A stretch of DNA of 11,688 bases from Planctomycetota bacterium (GTDB lineage: Bacteria; Planctomycetota; Phycisphaerae; WQYP01): NCBI GenBank assembly GCA_021826605.1, contig JAKAZF010000031.1, positions 1 through 11,688 of the forward strand. Direction: 5' to 3'. Positions within the stretch are counted from its first letter, which is position 1, and each line of letters opens with the position of its first letter. This document shows positions 1 through 7,760 of the stretch, one piece after another. The notes under the pieces are model-generated. The model did no database searches. It saw nothing but the letters and a program-made list of their open reading frames with translations, and had not been told where the DNA came from. A program made the position numbers and the translations under genes.

Positions 1-1446
1 CAGAAAGCGGGTTCGCCGCGGATTATAAACCGTATCAAACACCACCGTTGAAGAATTAATGGCAGTCATGTCGTCTACCGGAATGGTTTTAACATTCGGG
101 AACATGCCCGCAGGCGTACAGTTAATGATCACACTGCAATTCGTGCCGGCAAATTCATTCAGCAGCGCTGCCGACACATGGCCGATTTTTCCGTTAAATT
201 CGTATGCCAGTTCCTGGGCTCGCTTTAGCGTGCGATTATAGACAACCACCGTGGCCCCCAGCGACGCCAGTCCCGCCACCATGGCTCGTGCCGCTCCGCC
301 CGCGCCCAGCACAGCCACACGTTTAAATGCCAGGTCGGTTAAATTCCAACCCGTAGCAGCACGCATCGCTTCAATGGCTCCGTACCAGTCGGAATTGGTG
401 CCGCCAACCGTGCCATCAGATGGAAAGTAAAGCGTGTTAATAACCCCGATCCGCGCTGACGTTTCATCCAGGACGCCCCCTGCATTTTCCAGATAACGCG
501 CCGCATGGGCCTTGTGAGGAATCGTGACGCTGGCACCGCGTAAATTAAAGTCCCGCAGTCCACGCAGGGCAGTAACTGCCGAAAAGAACGCCTCATATTC
601 CGGTTCAATGGGCAGCGGTACATACACGCCCGGACAGCCGGCGGACTGGAAACCCGCATTATGTATCATCGGGCTGATGGAGTGCGATACCGGCCAACCT
701 ATCACACCGTACACGGGAGAATTTCGCACCTGGCTTCTGAAGCGATACGTGCGAATTAACTCTGTAATTGTCGGCTGGCCCGGAGCGGTGGTGGCACTGC
801 CTGCGGGCACGGCAAACGTGAACGCCGCATTATATTTTGCCGCCAAAATCCGCGTAATCAGCCCCGCTTCGCCCATGGCGATAATCACCAGCGGTTTTCT
901 AATCGTTTGCGGCAATTCCTCATACAGCCCAAACGCCTCCAGCGCATCAATCAGATTTTTCGCGTGGTAGGCGGCTTTAATGAGGCACGCAGACGGTATT
1001 TCCGCCATCGCAGTCAATCGCTGCTGCAAATCCGCCGGGCGGGATAAAAAATCATGCGTAGACAAAATTAACTTCGGCCTGCCGGAAGGATCGGTGGCGT
1101 CTTTGGCCAACAGCGGCACCGCCTGGGCAGGAAAATCCGGATTTTCCCGCCACGTGTCAAATTCAACATCGACATAATCCGGTTTCAAACGACAAGCGTG
1201 CAGAATCAAATCCAACCGATCCGTTTCATTGCCGGAGAATAATCCGCCTTCGGCCTTGGCACGAACCGTGACGATAATCGGCGTGCATCGCGCTTCGGGC
1301 CGCGTGAGAATCGCTTCGATGGTTTCGTGATTAGCTTCATCACAGCGCAGCTCAATCATATCCGCGCCCTGTTTTACAGCCTCGGCAATCTGCGGTAACA
1401 CCGCGTCCGCTGACCGCACGAATATAGGCGCTACAATACTGGTCAT
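1..1446 (-). CDS. aroDE: Fused 3-dehydroquinate dehydratase (type I) / shikimate dehydrogenase, C-terminus cut by window edge
   Basis: This bifunctional enzyme covers steps 3 and 4 of the shikimate pathway: dehydration of 3-dehydroquinate, then NADPH reduction of 3-dehydroshikimate. The reverse strand is open for 482 codons from ATG 1446 to the left edge. Residues 1-225 are a type I dehydroquinase, with ELR (32-34), YVDVEFD, STHDF with catalytic His131, and Schiff-base Lys157 in CLIKAAYH. Residues 245-482 are shikimate dehydrogenase, with GWPVSHSISP (250-259), SVTIPHK with catalytic Lys312, TNSD (350-353, where NTD is usual), the GAGGAARA nucleotide loop (381-388), NRT (404-406) for the NADP phosphate, and DTVYNP near the edge. 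Roughly the last 50 residues lie outside the window. The ATG overlaps the nfo stop as ATGA and has only a weak ribosome site, so translation is probably coupled to nfo. The domain order matches fusions in Planctomycetes, Chlamydiae and plants. Function is secure. Confidence 0.95.
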   Translation of the reverse strand, partial: MTSIVAPIFVRSADAVLPQIAEAVKQGADMIELRCDEANHETIEAILTRPEARCTPIIVTVRAKAEGGLFSGNETDRLDLILHACRLKPDYVDVEFDTWRENPDFPAQAVPLLAKDATDPSGRPKLILSTHDFLSRPADLQQRLTAMAEIPSACLIKAAYHAKNLIDALEAFGLYEELPQTIRKPLVIIAMGEAGLITRILAAKYNAAFTFAVPAGSATTAPGQPTITELIRTYRFRSQVRNSPVYGVIGWPVSHSISPMIHNAGFQSAGCPGVYVPLPIEPEYEAFFSAVTALRGLRDFNLRGASVTIPHKAHAARYLENAGGVLDETSARIGVINTLYFPSDGTVGGTNSDWYGAIEAMRAATGWNLTDLAFKRVAVLGAGGAARAMVAGLASLGATVVVYNRTLKRAQELAYEFNGKIGHVSAALLNEFAGTNCSVIINCTPAGMFPNVKTIPVDDMTAINSSTVVFDTVYNPRRTRFL

Positions 1447-2396
1447 TTCTTTGCTTTCTTTTTTGTCGCAACTTTCTTGACGCCGCCCCGACTGGCCGCC
1501 TGCTTCGTTGCGGCCGTCTCCAGCGGTTCAACGGCTACCATTTCGCCGCGTTCCAATGCCTGCAAAATCCCCAGATTGATCACATCCCAGGGCCGACCGT
1601 CCGGTGCCATTTCTTTGGGTGTTTCCATGATCTTCGGAATGTTTTTGAAAGTCGGCGTCTGACACACATAACGAAACGCCTCCAGGCCGATCATGCCGCG
1701 ACCGATATGAGTGTGACGATCTACTCTGGAACCCAGCGGCTTGCGGCTGTCATTTAGGTGCATCACGCGAAGATGCTTAAGCCCGATGATACGGTCAAAT
1801 TCCTCAAAGCTTTGCGCAGATCCTTCCGGCGAGGAAATGTCATAGCCTGCCGCAAAAACGTGACAGGTGTCCAGACATACTCCCATTCGCCGGGAATTTC
1901 GTACAGCCGCGAATATGTCGCGCAAATGCTCAAACCTCCATCCCAGTGATGTACCCTGACCTGCCGTGGTTTCCAGACAAACAATCGTGGATCCGTGTTC
2001 ATCCCGCTCCAGCACCTCCTGCAAGGATGCTGCAATGCGGGCGATGCCCTCCGCTTCGCCGGCACCGCCGTGCGCGCCGGAATGCGTTACCAGATATTTG
2101 ATTCCCAAAGCATGGCACCGCTGGAGCTCCAAGGCGAAGCTATGGATACTTTTCTGCCGCAACTCTTCATTGCCTGAAGCCAGGTTGGTCAGATAGGAAT
2201 CATGGGCCACAATATGCTTAAATTTAGCCTTTTTTACCTCTTTGCTGAACTGCTCAATAACCTCAAGCCGCAGGGGCGGCGACGCCCATTGCTGCTGATT
2301 ACGGGTAAATATCTGCACGGTCTGCAAACCCAGATTTTGTGCCTCCACAACCGCCTTGTATAAACCGCCGGCGACGGATAAATGCGATCCAAACAT
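1443..2396 (-). CDS. nfo: Endonuclease IV (AP endonuclease family 2) with Lys-rich C-terminal tail
   Basis: This is a base-excision repair enzyme that cuts DNA 5' to abasic sites using three zinc ions. The 317-residue TIM-barrel protein keeps all nine metal ligands expected from E. coli Nfo: His65, His105, Glu142, Asp176, His179, His213, Asp226, His228 and Glu258. Family motifs LETTAGQG, LDTCHVFAAGYD and METP are intact. The N-terminus GSHLSVAGG fits ATG 2396. The E. coli enzyme has 285 residues. The extra length here is a tail from about residue 290 that ends in a lysine-rich run (KKVATKKKAKK), probably adding nucleic-acid affinity. It starts 2 bp after the DUF2090 stop and overlaps aroDE by 4 bp, so it sits inside a tight operon with metabolic genes. 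Function is very likely; the role of the tail is inferred. Confidence 0.96.
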   Translation of the reverse strand: MFGSHLSVAGGLYKAVVEAQNLGLQTVQIFTRNQQQWASPPLRLEVIEQFSKEVKKAKFKHIVAHDSYLTNLASGNEELRQKSIHSFALELQRCHALGIKYLVTHSGAHGGAGEAEGIARIAASLQEVLERDEHGSTIVCLETTAGQGTSLGWRFEHLRDIFAAVRNSRRMGVCLDTCHVFAAGYDISSPEGSAQSFEEFDRIIGLKHLRVMHLNDSRKPLGSRVDRHTHIGRGMIGLEAFRYVCQTPTFKNIPKIMETPKEMAPDGRPWDVINLGILQALERGEMVAVEPLETAATKQAASRGGVKKVATKKKAKK

Positions 2397-2398
2397 GT

Positions 2399-3310
2399 CT
2401 AGGTCGCCGCCCTTTCAAACACGCCCACCCATTCCATAAATTTCCGCTTGATCTGCTCAACCGCCTCTCCACGGTTGATTTTACCCGACCGCAAATCAAC
2501 AATCGACTGCAAAAAACTGGAGCGCCCCACCGCAAATCCAATAAAGCCCTGTACCCGCGCGGCGGTGGTCAGCCATTGAATAACCTTCTCCTCATTTTCC
2601 CCGCGCCCCAGAATAATGCAGCCTACCTTATCCCGACCGTTGCGCCGGGCTGTCGCCGCAATGGTTTTACAGTCTTCGCTCCGGTCCAGGCCTTCAATTT
2701 TCCAGACATCCGGCTCCACCCCGCGATTTTGCAGTTCCTCAATGGCCTGCTTCATCAGACCCGGCCGCAGCTTAAGATCATACGCGTGAACATCCCCCAC
2801 CACCTGCTGAAGTTGCGACTTTTCCGCGGGCACCAGCAGTTCAAACATGAAATGGCGTTTGCTTTGCGCTAAATAATCCGAAAGCGCCTTCAACCGCTGG
2901 GCCTGTACCGCATTGAGGGCCGCATCGCCCTGCGGATTGTACCGCACCAGAACTTTGGCAAACGTCGGATTAAATTTTTCAATATGCTCCTTAAACGCCG
3001 GGCCATATTCAAAATCAAAATCATGCTGCCCGCTTTTTTCCGTGGATAAACAGGTGATAAACCCGTGCGCGCGAGCTTCTTCAAGGATGGCAGTGCCAAA
3101 TTCCTCATCCACCAGCAGTCCGGCCTTTTCCGCCGGCACGCCCGCCGCGATCGCCGCTTTGAAGCCGCCGTAAATCACAGCTTTGCTCTGCGCGATATCA
3201 TCGATCTGATCGGGCGTCATAGGTTCGTGGTAACCAAAAACTTCAGATCCATAGGAATGCCGATGATCAAATGGCAGAATATAAAGGCGTTTGTCGTAAC
3301 CACCCATCAT
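2399..3310 (-). CDS. DUF2090 family protein, probable class I aldolase-like TIM barrel
   Basis: This 303-residue protein resembles the DUF2090 domain, which in many bacteria forms the C-terminal half of fused IolC (5-dehydro-2-deoxygluconokinase) proteins and is thought to act as a sugar-phosphate aldolase related to the LacD/class I aldolases. Recognisable segments are PFDHRHSY (13-20), LVDEEFG (67-72 region), KVLVRYNP (from Lys119), MFELLVP (155-161), VWKIEG (Lys204) and GFIGFAVGRSSF (255-266). Lys204 sits where class I aldolases of this type carry their Schiff-base lysine; Lys119 is the other candidate. The kinase domain and other inositol genes are absent here. It lies 42 bp after pgi and 2 bp before nfo. 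An AGGAG 7 bases before ATG 3310 supports the start; the next codon is also ATG. Substrate is unknown. Fructose-bisphosphate, deoxy-keto-gluconate phosphate or another ketose phosphate are all possible. Confidence 0.8.
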   Translation of the reverse strand: MMGGYDKRLYILPFDHRHSYGSEVFGYHEPMTPDQIDDIAQSKAVIYGGFKAAIAAGVPAEKAGLLVDEEFGTAILEEARAHGFITCLSTEKSGQHDFDFEYGPAFKEHIEKFNPTFAKVLVRYNPQGDAALNAVQAQRLKALSDYLAQSKRHFMFELLVPAEKSQLQQVVGDVHAYDLKLRPGLMKQAIEELQNRGVEPDVWKIEGLDRSEDCKTIAATARRNGRDKVGCIILGRGENEEKVIQWLTTAARVQGFIGFAVGRSSFLQSIVDLRSGKINRGEAVEQIKRKFMEWVGVFERAAT

Positions 3311-3352
3311 GGCATTTCTCCTGTTAATCGCAGGGCAGGCCTGCGTGTTCCA

Positions 3353-5014
3353 TCAGGCTTTGTCATGCCGATAGCGGCGCATCAAAGCGTTGGTGGAACT
3401 GTCATGTTTCAAACCGGAATCATCCGTGGCCGCCAATTCCGCGGCAATTTTTTTCGCCAGAACTTTTCCCAGCTCCACCCCCCACTGATCAAACGAATCA
3501 ACGGAAAATATGACGCCCTGCGTAAATACCGAATGTTCATAAAGCGCCACCAGCGCCCCCAGAATTTCCGGTGTCAACTCTTTGGCCAGAATGACATTGC
3601 TGGGGCGATTGCCGTCAAAGGTCCGGTGCGGAATCAGCCATTCCACCGTCCCTTCCTGCCGGACCTGGGCCTCGGTTTTTCCAAAGGCCAGAGCCTCAGC
3701 CTGCGCAAATACATTGGCCATCAGCAGATCATGATGATTTCCCAGAGGATTCAGTGACTGCGCAAAACCGATGAAATCGCAGGGGATTAACTTGGTGCCC
3801 TGATGGATCAACTGATAAAAAGAATGCTGGCCATTGGTTCCCGGCTCACCCCAGAAAATAGGCCCGGTTTCATAATCCACCCGTTGTCCTGACAGGGTGA
3901 CGCTCTTGCCGTTGGATTCCATGGTAAGCTGCTGCAGATAGGCCGGGAACCGTTTGAGATATTGATCATACGGCAAGACGGCCACGGTCTGGGCACCAAA
4001 GAAATTGTTATACCAGACCGATAAAAGCCCCATGATAACCGGCATATTGCGTTCCAACGGTGCCGTGCGGAAATGCGTATCCATAGCGCGAAACCCGGAA
4101 AGCAGCCGCGTGAAATTCTCCGGCCCCACCGCCAGCATCGTGGATAAGCCGATCGCCGAATCCATGGAATACCGGCCGCCTACCCAGTCCCAGAATCCGA
4201 ACATATTGGCAGTATCAATGCCGAAGGCCGTCACTTCGGTGGCGTTTGTGGAAACGGCGACAAAATGCTTGGCGGTATGCGCCGGATCTTTGGCGGCGGC
4301 CAGCAGCCAATCCCGGGCGGTATGGGCGTTGGTCATGGTTTCAAGCGTGGTAAATGTTTTAGAGGAAATAATAAACAGCGTTTCATCCGGTGACAGATCA
4401 TGTGTGGCCTCGGCAAAATCCGTCCCATCAATGTTGGACACAAAACGGAACGTCATTTCCCGCCGCGAATAATGCCGTAACGCCTCATACGCCATCACCG
4501 GGCCAAGATCCGATCCGCCAATGCCAATATTGACCACATTGCGTATGGGCTTTCCGGTAAACCCCTTCCATTCCCCGGACCGCACCCGGCTGGCAAATGC
4601 CGCCATGCGGTTGAGCACTTCATGTACCTCAGGCACAACATTATGCCCATCGGAAAGATAACTGTCGGTACGTGCCGATCGCAGGGCCACGTGCAGCACG
4701 GAACGATTCTCCGTGATATTGATTTTTTCACCGGCAAACATCGCCGCGATATGTTCCTGAACGCCCGATTGCCGCGCCAAATCCAGCAACAGCGTAAGCG
4801 TCTCATCGGTGATCCGATTTTTTGAATAATCCAAAAATAATCCCGCGGCTTCTGCGGTAAATTTTTCCGCACGCCCCGGATCCGCGGTAAACAGATCCCG
4901 AAGATGCAGCGCACTGGCGGTTTCAAAATGCTTGGACAGTGATTGAAATGCCGGTCGGCTGGTCAGAGGGACGGCCATTTTAGGATCAACGGATGGGGCG
5001 CTCGATGCGGACAT
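3353..5014 (-). CDS. pgi: Glucose-6-phosphate isomerase
   Basis: This cytoplasmic enzyme interconverts glucose-6-phosphate and fructose-6-phosphate, joining glycolysis to the pentose phosphate branch encoded around it. At 553 residues it matches E. coli-type Pgi (549). The first SIS domain shows [11 protein letters not shown] (162-172) and [10 protein letters not shown] (217-226). Both family signatures are present: [14 protein letters not shown] (276-289) and [16 protein letters not shown] (504-519). Expected active-site residues are Glu366 (MESNGK), His397 (GQHSFY), Lys517 and Arg281. The ATG at 5014 has GGAG six bases upstream; an internal Met13 is a less likely start. It lies 33 bp downstream of tal and 42 bp upstream of the DUF2090 gene, with no convincing terminator on either side. 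Nothing suggests inactivation. Confidence 0.97.
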   Translation of the reverse strand: MSASSAPSVDPKMAVPLTSRPAFQSLSKHFETASALHLRDLFTADPGRAEKFTAEAAGLFLDYSKNRITDETLTLLLDLARQSGVQEHIAAMFAGEKINITENRSVLHVALRSARTDSYLSDGHNVVPEVHEVLNRMAAFASRVRSGEWKGFTGKPIRNVVNIGIGGSDLGPVMAYEALRHYSRREMTFRFVSNIDGTDFAEATHDLSPDETLFIISSKTFTTLETMTNAHTARDWLLAAAKDPAHTAKHFVAVSTNATEVTAFGIDTANMFGFWDWVGGRYSMDSAIGLSTMLAVGPENFTRLLSGFRAMDTHFRTAPLERNMPVIMGLLSVWYNNFFGAQTVAVLPYDQYLKRFPAYLQQLTMESNGKSVTLSGQRVDYETGPIFWGEPGTNGQHSFYQLIHQGTKLIPCDFIGFAQSLNPLGNHHDLLMANVFAQAEALAFGKTEAQVRQEGTVEWLIPHRTFDGNRPSNVILAKELTPEILGALVALYEHSVFTQGVIFSVDSFDQWGVELGKVLAKKIAAELAATDDSGLKHDSSTNALMRRYRHDKA

Positions 5015-5047
5015 GGGTTACTCCATAAAAGGTTGCATGATGAAAAT

Positions 5048-6154
5048 TCAAGACGCTGCGGCAAGCGCGGAACTCTTCTGACCCACGACCTTCAACAAAT
5101 CATTCCATGATTTAACAAAGGACTCGGCCCCTTCCTTCTGCAACTGTGCCGCCAGCTTATCAACCGTAAATCCCGCCTGCGCCGCCTGCTGGATAATCTT
5201 GTCGGCCTCCGTCACATCAGTGGTCATAGGCGATCCGATCTTGCCGTGATTGGCAAATGCCAGAAGTGTTTCTTCGGGCATGGTGTTCACCGTATCCGGT
5301 GCGGCCAGTGCGGTGATGTAAAACGTATCGGGGGCCGACGGGTCTTTGGTTCCCGTGCTGGCCCAGAGCAGTCGTTGCGGCGTGGCACCCTGTGCCAGCA
5401 GTTTTTTCCATTCTTCCCCGCCCAGCAAGTCCCGATAGGCTTTGTAAATTTTGTATCCCACCGCGACACCAAGTTTATTACGCAGCGCTTCAGGCCCTTT
5501 GCCCATGATGGCTTTGTCCCAGCGGCTTATAAACACCGACGCCACGGACGCCACGCGTGGATTGAGCTTCGCGGCAATGCGCCGCTGAATGCCGCGCGTA
5601 TAGGCCTGCGCCGCGGCCAGATATTGCTGCGGTGAAAACAGCAAGGTGACATTGACTGGTATTCCGCTGAAAATCGCTTCTTCAATGGCCGGAAGGCCTT
5701 CGGTTGTACCGGGAATTTTTATAAATAAATTGGGACGCTTGGCCCGGCTGAAAAGTTCCTTAGCCGCCGCCAGTGTTCCAGCGGTGTCGTAAGCCAGCAG
5801 CGGAGAAACTTCCAGCGACACAAAGCCATCCACACCCAACGTCTTATCATAAACCGGTCGAAATAAATCGGCCGCACCCTGTAAATCTTCAATGGCTAAA
5901 CTGAAGAAAATGGATTCCGGCGACGTCGTGCCCCCGTCATGCGCCGTCCGGATGGCGGTATCATAAAAATCATATTTGCTGATGGCGTGATCAAAAATGG
6001 TCGGATTGCTGGTAAGCCCTGTGACCGACAACTCCGTGATGTACTGCTTGAGCGTACCGCTGGTAAGGAGCTTTCGTGTGATGTTGTCCAACCATAAGCT
6101 TTGCCCCATGCTGTGAAGCAGGCCTGTGGGCGATGATGTTTTGTCTGTAATCAT
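5048..6154 (-). CDS. tal: Transaldolase (long, mycobacterial/cyanobacterial-type)
   Basis: Transaldolase moves a dihydroxyacetone unit between sedoheptulose-7-phosphate and glyceraldehyde-3-phosphate, giving fructose-6-phosphate and erythrose-4-phosphate in the non-oxidative pentose phosphate pathway. The 368-residue length fits the long class often found beside zwf and pgi; E. coli TalB has 317. Motifs include WLDN (21-24), the LTSNPTIF segment (47-54), SLEVSP (113-118), NLFIKIPGT with Schiff-base Lys146, NVTLLFS (168-174) and WASTGTKDP. The ATG at 6154 is preceded by AAAGG about seven bases upstream. It follows zwf after a 163-bp spacer, the longest gap in the gene string, so an internal promoter is possible. 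Its product erythrose-4-phosphate feeds the shikimate pathway, and aroDE is at the end of the same string. Call is secure. Confidence 0.96.
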   Translation of the reverse strand: MITDKTSSPTGLLHSMGQSLWLDNITRKLLTSGTLKQYITELSVTGLTSNPTIFDHAISKYDFYDTAIRTAHDGGTTSPESIFFSLAIEDLQGAADLFRPVYDKTLGVDGFVSLEVSPLLAYDTAGTLAAAKELFSRAKRPNLFIKIPGTTEGLPAIEEAIFSGIPVNVTLLFSPQQYLAAAQAYTRGIQRRIAAKLNPRVASVASVFISRWDKAIMGKGPEALRNKLGVAVGYKIYKAYRDLLGGEEWKKLLAQGATPQRLLWASTGTKDPSAPDTFYITALAAPDTVNTMPEETLLAFANHGKIGSPMTTDVTEADKIIQQAAQAGFTVDKLAAQLQKEGAESFVKSWNDLLKVVGQKSSALAAAS

Positions 6155-6273
6155 TTTTGCACCTTTACAAAGAGCCGAGTGTTTTTACGCCGAATCGGCA
6201 GTTTGAATGAAGATCGGCTGTGACGTCATTCAACCGCATGTCCTTATTCTATCACCGCACCAATTCCAGGGAA

Positions 6274-6303
6274 ACTTTTTTATCCCACACTTTTTTATCC
6301 CAC
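6274..6303. repeat. 15-bp tandem repeat, two perfect copies
   Basis: The unit ACTTTTTTATCCCAC occurs twice head to tail (6274-6288 and 6289-6303), in the 163-bp spacer between zwf and tal, just downstream of the zwf stop. It could be a replication-slippage duplication or a paired protein site. It forms no stem, so it is not a terminator. The same spacer also holds the 8-bp palindrome TGACGTCA (6221-6228) and the dyad GCCGA-A-TCGGC (6189-6199). Confidence 0.85.
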
Positions 6304-6317
6304 AAAAGCAATTCCGC

Positions 6318-7709
6318 TTACGCATCCGGGTCTACCGGCCCATCGCGCGGATCATGCCATGTGCAACCCTGATGCAACAAATCCTGCGCTTGCTTAGGCC
6401 CCCACGTTCCGGGGGCGTAAACCTCAACCGGTGCCGGGTTGCCCAGAATAGGATCAACAATCCGCCACGCCTCTTCGACCTGATCTTCACGGGCGAAAAA
6501 GTCCGCTTTCCCCCACGCTGCATCCAGCAGCAGCCGCTCGTAGGGTTCCATTTCATCATGCGGATGCCGCTGGGCGATCAGTTCCACGCTGGTGCCTACC
6601 AGGCCCTCGCCGACTTTTTTCACCCGCATGCCCATGGCCAATACCACGTCCGGGCTTAGCCGAAATCGCAGATGGTTGCTGCTCCCGATGCTGGATTCAC
6701 GGAAAACGTGCTGGGGCGGCTTTTTGAAATCCACAACAATTTCCGTGCATGATACCGGCAGACACTTGCCCACACGGACGTAAAACGGCACATCCGCCCA
6801 GCGCCAGGAATCAATCCATAAGCGCACGGCCGCAAATGTTTCCACCGTTGAATCTTTCGCCACGCCATTCTCATCAAGGTAGCCCGCAAATTGCCCCCGC
6901 ACCACATCGGCTGGTGTCAGCGTGCGAACCAGCGCCAGCGCCTTGGCCCGTTCATCACGCAGGGGTTCGCCTTCGCCCGATGGGGGCTCCATCGCCAGGC
7001 ACGCGATCAGCTGCATGATATGATTTTGCAGAACATCACGTATCGCCCCAGTCTGCTCATAAAAACTCCCCCGGCCTTTCACGCCGAATTCCTCCGCCAT
7101 CGTGATCTGCACGGACGAGACATAATTGCGGTTCCACAGCGGTTCTAAAACCGCATTGGCAAACCGTGAATACAACAGACTTTGCACCGGTTCCTTGCCC
7201 AGATAATGGTCAATACGAAAAATAGCATTTTCGGGAAAATATTTCTGCAGTGTGGCATTTAGTTCACGCGCTGAAGCCAGACTTCGCCCGAACGGCTTTT
7301 CCACCACAATGCGTGCACCTTGATTGCATTGCGATTTTGCCAGGCCTTCACCAACGGTCGCAAACATGCTCGGTGGAATGGCCAGATAGTGCATGGGATG
7401 TTTTGCCCCATCAAGCGTGCGGCGCAATTCCTGAAATGTTTCCGGTGATTGATAATCCCCATCCACATACTTAAGCAGTGAAAACAGCTTTTTAAGTGCT
7501 TCCGGATCCGCGCCACCGCCGTGCTCATCCAGACTCGCCTTAGCCCGCGCCTTGAACTGTTCCAGTTTCCAGCCCTGTTTGGCCACACCGATCACCGGGA
7601 TATTCAAGCGCCCATGCCGAATCATGGACTGCAATGAGGGGAAAATTTTCTTATACGCCAGGTCTCCGGTCGCACCGAAAAACACCAACGCATCCGCTTG
7701 ATCTACCAC
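6318..7709 (-). CDS. zwf: Glucose-6-phosphate 1-dehydrogenase
   Basis: This enzyme catalyses the first step of the oxidative pentose phosphate pathway, oxidising glucose-6-phosphate to 6-phosphogluconolactone and reducing NADP+. The 463-residue protein has the N-terminal dinucleotide motif GATGDLA (12-18), VVEKPFG (135-141), the substrate signature RIDHYLGKE (165-173), and [14 protein letters not shown] (221-234) with catalytic His230. It is slightly shorter than E. coli Zwf (491). After the second strand it reads GVAKQGW, with Lys44 where many family members have the NADP-contacting Arg; a basic residue still fits NADP. The start is GTG at 7709, backed by an AGGAG seven bases upstream. It lies 51 bp after gnd. 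The usual actinobacterial/cyanobacterial partner OpcA is not present in the window, nor is a lactonase gene. Confidence 0.97.
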   Translation of the reverse strand: MVDQADALVFFGATGDLAYKKIFPSLQSMIRHGRLNIPVIGVAKQGWKLEQFKARAKASLDEHGGGADPEALKKLFSLLKYVDGDYQSPETFQELRRTLDGAKHPMHYLAIPPSMFATVGEGLAKSQCNQGARIVVEKPFGRSLASARELNATLQKYFPENAIFRIDHYLGKEPVQSLLYSRFANAVLEPLWNRNYVSSVQITMAEEFGVKGRGSFYEQTGAIRDVLQNHIMQLIACLAMEPPSGEGEPLRDERAKALALVRTLTPADVVRGQFAGYLDENGVAKDSTVETFAAVRLWIDSWRWADVPFYVRVGKCLPVSCTEIVVDFKKPPQHVFRESSIGSSNHLRFRLSPDVVLAMGMRVKKVGEGLVGTSVELIAQRHPHDEMEPYERLLLDAAWGKADFFAREDQVEEAWRIVDPILGNPAPVEVYAPGTWGPKQAQDLLHQGCTWHDPRDGPVDPDA

Positions 7710-7716
7710 AGCCCGT

Positions 7717-7721
7717 CTCCT
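7717..7721 (-). promoter_or_regulatory. Ribosome binding site fixing the zwf GTG start
   Basis: AGGAG on the minus strand lies seven bases before GTG 7709. It supports a GTG start, since the first ATG codons in frame are well inside the conserved N-terminal Rossmann region. Confidence 0.8.
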
Positions 7722-7760
7722 GACAAAATAACCGCCGCATGGCCAACCGAAAAAAGCCCC

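Noticed and set aside
524..970. 148-codon plus-strand open frame
   Set aside because: It is antisense to the clearly conserved aroDE reading frame.
2339..2872. 177-codon plus-strand open frame
   Set aside because: It is antisense to nfo and DUF2090, and its composition reflects the complement of those genes.
3331..3345. Short palindrome GCAGGCCTGC in the pgi-DUF2090 gap
   Set aside because: It is only 10 bp with no loop and no T-run, so it is neither a terminator nor a clear operator.
3065..3757. 230-codon plus-strand open frame
   Set aside because: It lies antisense to the pgi 3' end and the DUF2090 gene, shows no recognisable motif, and both minus-strand genes have full family signatures.
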